The position numbers and the translations under genes were made by a program. A DNA stretch of 64,000 nucleotides from positions 92,819 to 156,818 of the forward strand of contig JALJCO010001169.1 in assembly GCA_023101725.1 (NCBI GenBank), in the 5' to 3' direction. Source of the stretch: Atherinomorus stipes. Its lineage: Eukaryota > Chordata > Actinopteri > Atheriniformes > Atherinidae. This document shows positions 56,253 through 64,000 of this stretch, piece by piece. A model generated the notes under the pieces. It ran no database searches, was not told the DNA's origin, and saw only the letters and a list, made by a program, of their open reading frames with translations. The stretch's first letter is position 1, and each line of letters starts with the position of its first letter.

Positions 56253-56525
56253 CACTGTTAGAAATTACCAGCTTTTCACAATAATTAACAGTATTATTTC
56301 ACAGTAACTTGTTGTAATCAAGTTCCCCTGTAATATCCCAATGAATACCTGTAAAAACTACAGTATCCTTGGATTTTACAACATATAACACTTATTTTAC
56401 AGTAAAATCCTGCAATCAAAAACCCCCTGTTATATCACAACAAGGTCTGTAATATCACAACAACACAGTAAAAAACACAAGGATTTCACATCATTCAACA
56501 GCATTATTACTGTGAAATACCGTAT
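56253..56525 (+). mobile_element. 5' end of a second CACTA/EnSpm-like element
   Basis: TA precedes CACTGTTAGAAATTACCAG. ACAGTAA, CTGTAATATC and TTTTACAGTAAAATCCTG motifs follow in several copies, like CACTA subterminal repeats. The SAMD3-like pseudogene that follows at 58.1-61.8 kb could be its cargo. The right end was not found before 61.8 kb. Confidence 0.55.
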
Positions 56526-56529
56526 TTAA

Positions 56530-57205
56530 ATATGCCCTGGGATCGATACTCTGGAGCTGATGCTTCGATACCAACCAGACAAATGATCGGAATTGATACT
56601 TTAAGATTATCAAAATACCAATTTACAGGTACAAAACATACAATTTGATTTCACTACCCCTAACCCTGAGAGTTTTATCCAATGAAATTATGTGTCAAAC
56701 CAGCCAGAGATTCTAACTTCTGTATCATGTGATTGTTGTAGCCTGTCATGATGATGCTGCTACTGCTAGTAATGATGATATTGTTTTGTTATTTCTCAGT
56801 AGTTTGATGCAGGCTGTTGCACATTATATTTTTTAGTAGTTGTAATACTGTTTTGAGTTGCAAATAATATTACTATTGCGTTTTATATTTGATCATTTTT
56901 CATTCAATGAATTTAAGTAATCTTAACTTGTACTTAAATTATTTGATAATCTAAGGTTTTAACCTTATTCTTGTTTAATTAACACGTCAATGTATTAGTG
57001 TATTAAAAGCATTTCTTTCCTGTACTTATGTTCTCAAGTTTTACTTAAATTTCATATTATTCTCACAATCAAGATATTGATACAAACTGTACATTAATTT
57101 AATTTTCTTTTAAGGGACCAAAAGTATTGGTATCGGTATCGATACAATAAACTACTAGTATCGTATCGACAGTAAAAATTTGGGTATCGCCTCTCCCAAC
57201 GGCAA
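56530..57205. mobile_element. Shorter copy of the 48824-52271 hAT family
   Basis: GGATCGATACTCTGGAGC, GATACCAACCAGACAAATGA, CTGCTACTGCTAGTAATGAT and, at the right, GGTATCGATACAATAAACTA parallel the larger element. The copy lacks almost the whole interior. The ends are eroded and no target duplication was identified. Confidence 0.75.
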
Positions 57206-58150
57206 GTCGCATATCAACGGAACTTGCCACTATTTTGAATTGAGGGCGCCGTTTCCCTCATCTCTCCTGGGCTGAACGGAGAAGGTAAGCAGCATGTATA
57301 ACTGTTTTCAAGTTACTTTGAAATGAACGTTTATCGTATGGAATTCTTCAGCTTGTTGCTTATATTTGTTAGTAAGTGCCCGACATTGTCGAACGTTTTC
57401 TCACAGGGTTTGCTAATAACAGTAGCTAGCATGAGGCTAAAGTGGGCGCGTGCGGCGGTACATGTGAGTGTTCTGCTCTCTCTATTAACGGTCTGTGGTT
57501 CTGAAGTGTGAAGTTCGAGTGAAGTTGCAGCTCGATTCTCCCCTCATGATGGATTTCCCCGTGTTAGCCGAAGCTAATAACGTTAATGGGGTTGGTCGTC
57601 ATTACTTGGCGGGACGCCACATTTGAGGCTTTTTTAAACTGCTCCTGGACCACTGCGCACTGTGCTCCCTCGTTGTGTGTCTTCTGTGATCGTTATTTTG
57701 CGTAATTCTTTCAACCATAGTAAACCATTGCTGTGTGTGTTGCTGGGATGGGTCTATTTTAGATAGTCACAACAGGGAATAAAAAGCTGACTCTTTAGTA
57801 ATTATATACAGTCTATGCTCTTTAGTCATTAGACGACTTGTTCCAGCTAATAATTATAACCATCCCCAAAAGTACTGTTCATGCCCACTCCTGCTGTAGG
57901 TGTGTGAGGTGGGGCCCAGCAGATTTGCCACTGGGGGAGATCGAGGCAACTCTGGAGAAAATGAAGAGGGATCGGCTTAACATCTACTCAGGCATGCCAT
58001 ATATTGTGTTGTTCAGTAATTTTGTTTAATGCAAATTTGGGTGGCTAGTGTTTGCTAAAGATCTGAGCACTGTGTGTGTGAGGTGGCTACTCGACCAAAT
58101 TATTACTTGAGTACTATACTAACAATACACTTGTATGTCTGTATACACAG
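57206..58150 (+). pseudogene. Possible upstream exons of the SAMD3-like pseudogene
   Basis: A CpG-richer segment ends at a donor CGGAGAAG|GTAAGC (57,283). Further on, an acceptor CTGCTGTAG (57,898) opens VRWGPADLPLGEIEATLEKM, comparable to NFLPNFPKGEDATSLEQL in the CACTA accessory gene. No clear donor ends this exon. Confidence 0.4.
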
Positions 58151-60777
58151 AGGAAGGAATGAGTGGCGCAGAGAGAGCAGTACCAATGATGAAAAAGATA
58201 TACGTATGTGTATTACCTGTGGAGACAGGTAATACTTAACAGGTGCCCGCTGCAGTGATGTACGAGATTAAACAGGTGAGGCAATTTTTCTTCTCTCAGA
58301 AATGCCTGTTCTTAAACTTCGGCCTTCTAACGGATGTTGATGTCCTTCACAAGCTACAGGAGACAATTAGTAGACGAGGACCGACCATCCCGGACTACTG
58401 TGCAACACCGGACAACCCCAAGATGATGATCCATAATGTTCTGGCCTGCTATGATCCAGACTCTGAAAAGGCAGCCTGCTGCTCCTAATGTTCTTCAAAG
58501 AGCCGAAGGAGAGTTTGATGCTTCAAGTTGATGTAAGATTTTTTTGTTCAAATGTTTAAAATGCGAAATGAGTGATTACATTAAACGCCATTTATTTCTG
58601 TATGACTTACAACCTGTGACCAGTGAACGATATTTATCCTTTAACATTAAATCCATGCTACTGTGTATTACTATGTTACAGCCATGTGCCGCTGCTGTGG
58701 ACGTCAATACTGCAGATCTCCCCAGCACCCCCTGCTTTATCATTCAAGGTAATGATACTTTAATCTGGTATCAACATTTTCTAATTCAGTATTTCCGTTT
58801 GAATGTAGAAAAATACATGACCACAATAAATGATAATGTTAACTAGAAAATTGCAGGGAAATTGTGATATCTGCATTCCTGCTTGCTGCCCAGTTTTCAC
58901 CTCATGAAAGTCTTGCTTGCTGCTGCTTGTGTTTGGGGTGGTTGTGGTTGTGTTCATGGCAGTTCTGGGTGTGTATGAGGTAGTTGTATTCTAAATGTTT
59001 TTTTCTTGTTTTTTGGGGGGTGTTTTGTTGTTGTTGTTTTGTTTGTTTTATTTCCCCCTTCCATATCAGCGGCAGGAGGGGACAGGTCGCTTGGCTTATG
59101 TCATGTCCTGCATTGCAATATGTGCTGCCACTGGCATGCACAAAATAAGAATTTTAATCATAAGAATTATATTTGTATAGCATTTTGTATCTGAAGCAGA
59201 TATCAAAGTGCTCATAATGAATTATGTATCTGTTCATTTCAGGTGACACGATGAAGCCCTCTGGACGGCTTATTTCCATCGAGGGACATGTCGTGATGTG
59301 CCAACACCCTTTGGTTTTTAGCTGCTTTATTCAGCAGCTATTACGTCTTCAATCTTGAGTATCCTGCTACTGGATCGTCAACGTTGGAGTTCATTTAAAG
59401 GTATTTTATAAAGATCACATTTAACCTTGTAATTCACATTACAGTCCAGGCTTCAAACTCACTGATTGTCTTGAGGTCTAAAATGGTGACAAAGAAAGTG
59501 AAATCATCCGGATCTTGCAAACTCATATTCAGTTTCGCTCTGCAGATCATTCTGAGTATCTACACGTTATGCAGAGCTTTCCACAAGCACCGGCTGCCGG
59601 CCATATAGCCGACTACTGATTTAAGTCCAGCCGGCTACCTGTTTATGGACGGGCTATGATTCCGCACAATGCGGTGCATGACGATTGCGCATGCATGGCG
59701 TATGCAGCCAAAATGTTGATTCCATGTTCAGGCCTCCCCATCGTAGCGTCCCTATAAATACTTCAGTGTGAGTCCTGCTGTAACACAGCTCTATTCTCCA
59801 CCAGAATACGATGAGGAGTGGGGTATCTGGTGAAATGATCTCTAACTTGTTGGGTTCAACTCCAGTGTGAACAAATATCCATCCGCTCACCTGCCTTGTA
59901 CCCAGCAGCATTGTGGGGGTCTTTTCCCAGGCTTCGTTTATTTATACCTGCTTCATAGGCTATTGGTGACCAAACGTCTAGCCTTAAGGATGTCCCGATA
60001 CAGATGCCAGTATCAGTACTTGCTCCGGTTCTGGCTTATTTTGCTTTACTATTTAAATACTCTCTTCTGACACCACCCGATACCTGATGTCACGTGACTG
60101 GCTGTGTTTATGCTGCCATGTTGGTAGAAAAATACTCTTCAACAGGAGGGGTGCTGGCTTTGCATTTACTCCGTCTGAGTTTACGTCTCATTTTAAATCA
60201 GAAGACACTTTTCATTACATGAAGATAGATTAAATTTATCTGACCTGTATCATGTTCCCGAACTTCCCGGGATACTTTTCAAAACGTTAGTGGCAGTCGG
60301 AGCCACTCTCTCTCTTTCCTTCTCCCACCTGACCTACGGTTCCCCCACATACATGCATACATACGGCTGATACAAGCGACAGGGGTTGTGTGGCACTAAA
60401 GTTTATTTACAGTCTTCATTTCGAAATATTTACAGATATCATACATTTTCTTAACCTCTCAGTCTAATTCAGAATTCACTTTGTCGGTGGTTTCCTGCTA
60501 ATGTTGTTTTCACACGCTTTCCAAGTATATTTTGGTGAGCTGGTATAAATTTGAATACATTTATCCATTTGTCCAAATGATGACAATGCATTGCTAAAAT
60601 ACATCAAACTGCAACTGCATCAGATAGACTGTTTATAAGCTTCTAGCAAATTGTAGGCTTTTATTTCTCCTGTGGAGTCCAACTGTCATTTGACGAGGTA
60701 TTTGTAAATGTGGTGGTTAGCTAATAGAGCAGCAACATGCCCACATCACACCTGAGCAGCAGCGATGCTTCTTTATA

Positions 60778-60988
60778 TACACTACTCACAAAAAGTTAGG
60801 GATATTCGACTTTCAGTTATAATTTCAGGAGAATATAAAATGTTCATATTTAACCATTGAACAATGTACATGTGCATCTAAAAGTTTAGAGAAAGTCTGA
60901 TTCACTTTGACAGGTCACAGTGGATTTTTGGTTCGTTCTGACATCATACAAAAAAACAAATATCCTAACTTTTTGAGAGTAATGTGTA
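60778..60988. mobile_element. Mariner-type MITE
   Basis: TACACTACTCACAAAAAGTT and, as reverse complement of the right end, TACACATTACTCTCAAAAAG are inverted repeats ending in TA, with GGATATT following. About 200 bases, non-coding. Confidence 0.75.
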
Positions 60989-61009
60989 TATATATATATA
61001 TATATATAT
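60985..61009. repeat. (TA)n microsatellite
   Basis: About 12 TA units directly at the MITE's right end. Confidence 0.9.
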
Positions 61010-62422
61010 GAAGAAAACCTGCCTCTCTTTTCCCTAAAAGACCACTGATAGGCTTAGTCCCCTCACAGACAGCACTACACAATATTTAGATTTTTAGTTG
61101 TTTTACAGTTTCAGACAGTTGTGTAGGTGTGTGGTACTGAAGGTTACAGGTTACTTGAAATGTGCATTACGACGTGTAGCTTATTGATTCAGGAAAGATG
61201 TTTAATTTGATTATATTTGTTTTACTTTTATTTTATACGATCAGCACATGCATAGATGGTCCAGGCTGAACTTGAAATGTTATAAGATAAATCTGTGGCA
61301 GTGGCGTCATGTTTGATCAGGGAACATGTACTGAAAAAATAAAAATCATCATTTAGACTTGTTATTATTAGTTACTCATATTGGTACTCTGCACCGGTAA
61401 GTACTTATACATCTGTACTCGTACTTGTGCTCAGTTGGAAAAAAAGTTGTATTGGGACATCCCATATACACACACATATCTATAGGAAGAGAAAGGAAGG
61501 AAGACTCAACAACTTTGGATTATAAGTCTGTTAGGTGTTTGATATGGGGAAAAAGCACATGTTGAATACCTTGATAAATGCTGCCTGCAATACATAAGTC
61601 TATTTAAAACTGAAACTATCTTTGCTCATTAACAGATGCTTCCTGGGCATCAACCCTGAAAGAGGCTCAAAGACCAAGAAGCGGACAACAGTGAACCCTT
61701 TTGTGAGCACCCTATTGAGGAAAGTTATTTACTTTGAGTGGGCATCACAGTGTTTTGCGGCAGCAGTTGTTGTCAGGCTCAGTTTTGAGTAGCCTAGTTG
61801 TTTTTGTACTTTCTGAAGACAACTATGCACCAGGGCTGTACAGTGCGAGCGTTTTACTCGCATATGCGCCTAAAAATATATTGGTGCGAGTACCAGAAAA
61901 AAAATGGGAGCATGTGTGCGAGTGTAGATTTCATCCCTCTAATCTACACTTTGCTCCTAAATAAGTCAGGATTGATTTAAAGTGGAAATGAAACTGCCAA
62001 ACTAAATGTATTAATTTGCCAGTTGAAAAATACATGAAAAATATGAGCAAATAAGAGAAAAACGTAGCGACGTTTTTATGGTCAGGACGCCGCCATGCGG
62101 CAGCTTTGAAGTCACCGCGTTGCTCCAGCTCCACATTGAACCATCGGTATCACCAGCTACACAACAACTAACAACCGTAACACAATTTAGAAGATGGACA
62201 TAATGAAAGGTGAAGCTGAAAGACCAGTCCAGCATCCAGATCCTGTTGCAGATGCTTTCCAGTCCGTAGGCCGCGTGACTAGAGAGGATGCGGGGCTGAT
62301 CTGTAGCGGAGCGGGGAGTCCCGGATAGAAACAGCTGACGGTCATGTCAGAGAAACCTGCTGCAGAGATGCTGTAGCGAAGGGATTTATGAGTGTTGCCG
62401 ATTGAGGTGTTTCTAATAACCC

Positions 62423-62991
62423 CGACTTTACACCTGGTCCGTGACGTGAGCGCAGCGCAGCGGCTTTGCTGAGCATTTACACCGTTTACTGTGAGGCCGT
62501 GCAGCGCACCCGCGAGCGCACCAGCTGTTGTTAGACTCGTGACATCACGGAATCACGAGAGTGCTGCTAGATCGCCTGTGATTCTCATCCAAATGGTTCA
62601 TTTTGTCCTCATGTTCATGCGTCATGGTTTCTTATTTCACTGTAACCTTGTGGACATGGAGATGCTGTCACGTTCAGGTAGTTCAGCAGTTTAAAAGCTG
62701 CAGGGTGGCTTTTGTTTAGGAAGTTACCGGATATTTTACGCTGAACCTGTGTCTGACTTCCTGTCTGGTTCGATCTGAACTACTGATATTAACGCGGTGT
62801 CGGTGCGTGAAGCGTCAAAAATAGAGCTGGCGCGTATCTGCAGCGCAGCGGCGCGGCACGCCGGAGCGACGACTGACCGCTCACGCGCCGCGGCGTGATC
62901 AATGTTTCAAACCATTGATTACATGGGCGCGATCCGGTGTGCATGGCACGCCGCTGCGCTGCGCTCACGTCACGGACTAGGTGTGAAGCCG
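62423..62991. mobile_element. GC-rich MITE with ~40 bp inverted ends
   Basis: CACCTGGTCCGTGACGTGAG with CGCAGCGCAGCGG at the left and the reverse complement CACCTAGTCCGTGACGTGAG with CGCAGCGCAGCGG at the right are nearly identical. The interior is GC-rich (GCGCGGCACGCCGG). The target duplication is unclear, so the superfamily is unassigned. Confidence 0.8.
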
Positions 62992-63295
62992 GTTAGAGGC
63001 TTAAAGAGTAACGGAGTTGGTGAATTACGCAGCGATGTTTGTAAGGACCGATACCGCAGATACCGATACCGGTAAACGGAGCTCCGCTGGTGATATTAAA
63101 AACACTCAGAGCAGCTTCAGGCTTTCCTCTGCGGGCCTCTAGTTTACCAGACTCCAAGTCTTCAGATCATTTTCCTCATTTTCTCTATAAAATGTTCACA
63201 CATGATCAGGAGTCAGAGGTTTCCTCTTCAGAGCCGAACCAACCAAACTGGTGACGTCAAAGCTGAGCTTTGCAAGCGTCTTTGTGGGCTTTAAA

Positions 63296-63362
63296 TGATA
63301 ATGATAATAAATAATCATGATTATTATTATCATCACCATCATCATCATATTAATAATAATAC
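63296..63362. repeat. ATT/ATC simple repeat
   Basis: Imperfect (AATAAT)/(ATCATC) tract. Confidence 0.85.
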
Positions 63363-64000
63363 ATCTGGGAGATTTTCTGATTGAAGGTGATGTTTGGTTA
63401 CAGCTTCTAAACCATTAGACGTCTCTTTAACATCGTTAGCATGGCTCGTCCAGCTTTTCTTCCATGTAGTGAAACCAATAATGAGTCTCTGGGTTTTTAT
63501 GGGAATCTTTGCAGTCATGAGAACAGATATGGGGGGTCACAACATGGCAACTTCTCTCCATATTGCTGTTTAACAAAGATTAAATGAAGAGGTTACCTGC
63601 TGCTGACAGTTAAGTATCTGCAGAAGAATAATCAGGGAGCAGGTGTTATCGCCCCCTACAGTCATAGGTTTTCATGGGTCACAGGTTTTGCTGTAACACC
63701 GGTTTGGTGCCCTTTTTAACAACAATGCATAATGCAAAATCAACATCCATACTAAAGCCCACCTGACCCAGACCAACCCCACCCAGACCAAATCCTGCTG
63801 TGGACCGCTGGATGGACACAGTGTGGCAGGTGACTGGACAACAAAAAACTGTAGGACAGGGAAGTTCTCTGTATTTAAAACTGTTTGTTTCTCAGTGTAA
63901 TGCATCATTTGGCCTGTTGCCTGGGCGAAGGTTATTATTATTAATATCTAAATGTGCTATTTAAGAAAATTCATAGTGCTCCTAAATTTTTTCTGTGCTC

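Larger units (their letters stand above)
59987..61463. mobile_element. hAT-like element in the last intron of the pseudogene
   Basis: GGATGTCCCGATAC at the left and GTATTGGGACATCCC at the right form inverted ends. Nearby repeats of CAGTATCAGTACTTG / GTACTCGTACTTG support it. The 8 bp duplication is not convincing. A mariner MITE lies inside. Confidence 0.65.
58151..61792 (+). pseudogene. Decayed multi-exon SAMD3-like gene
   Basis: Likely exons are 58,151-58,228, 58,300-58,532, 58,682-58,748, 59,243-59,400 and 61,636-61,792, each with AG and GT borders. They read LNFGLLTDVDVLHKLQETIS, then (after a frameshift near 58,487) LLMFFKEPKESLMLQVD, then AAAVDVNTADLPSTPCFII, then GDTMKPSGRLISIEGHVV, then (after a frameshift near 59,317) LAALFSSYYVFNLEYPATGS and STLEFI-stop. 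The last exon reads CFLGINPERGSKTKKRTTVN and LLRKVIYFEW. The stop before the last intron is TAA where this protein family has Gln, and the split Arg codon (AG|A) still joins across the intron. Together this is the C-terminal half of a SAMD3-like protein, inactivated. The last intron holds a hAT-like element. Confidence 0.75.
61831..64000. mobile_element. Start of a hAT-like element running off the window
   Basis: CAGGGCTGTACAGTGCGAGC opens a region with GTGCGAGT/ACTCGCA motifs typical of a hAT terminus. The window ends in CATAGTGCTCCTAAATTTT, whose reverse complement (AAAATTTAGGAGCACTATG) echoes the left subterminal AGCAAAGTGTAGATT/GGGAGCATG style only loosely. The right end and duplication lie outside. 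No transposase recognised. Confidence 0.5.

Noticed and set aside
1..64000. CRISPR arrays, bacterial operons, rRNA genes
   Set aside because: No regularly spaced short repeats with unique spacers, no ribosomal RNA-like stretch, and intron-bearing eukaryotic structure throughout.

Overview
The window is vertebrate, almost certainly teleost fish, nuclear DNA. It has no bacterial-style dense coding. It is AT-rich and spliced genes use GT/AG introns. Nearly every recognisable structure is a transposable element (TE) of the kind fish genomes are full of: Tc1/mariner, hAT, PIF/Harbinger-like, piggyBac-like and CACTA/EnSpm DNA transposons plus one CR1/L2/Rex-type LINE. I found no convincing ordinary host gene. 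The only long intact reading frames belong to a transposon.

Layout. 1-845: remnant Tc1 element. 2.1-3.3 kb: AT-rich foldback repeat. 3.3-12.1 kb: a LINE on the minus strand, split by a hAT element (3715-10372), which holds a Tc1 element (4598-9814), which holds a Harbinger-like element (5349-6801) and a second hAT (6836-9663), which in turn holds a third hAT (7031-7946) and a TTA-flanked MITE (8102-8580). Target-site duplications support most of these levels. 12.1-24.7 kb: further DNA-transposon remnants, a TTA-flanked element (16633-17460), a hAT-like element (17704-19459) and a Tc1 element (19842-22846) interrupted by a suspicious purine-rich block.

24.76-36.81 kb: a ~12 kb CACTA/EnSpm-like transposon with CACTG termini. 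It carries two genes on the + strand: an uninterrupted 900-codon TNP2-like transposase with four N-terminal C2H2 fingers (25938-28640), and a four-exon gene for a PB1-like/SAMD3-like protein (28751-35604, 511 codons predicted). An intron of the second gene contains a foldback element, itself broken by a ~3 kb block of tandemly duplicated GC-rich repeat. A common 5' leader exon with a good splice donor and an acceptor just before the second gene suggest alternative splicing of one transcript into two products (inference).

36.8-56.2 kb: sparse sequence with Harbinger-like, hAT and piggyBac-like non-autonomous elements, four tRNA-like modules and several copies of one hAT MITE family. 56.25-61.8 kb: the 5' end of a second CACTA-like element followed by a decayed multi-exon SAMD3-like gene with frameshift(s) and a premature stop, interrupted by hAT elements. 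61.8 kb to the end: the start of another hAT that runs off the window.

Family assignments rest on motifs, termini and target-site duplications read by eye. No database search was possible.
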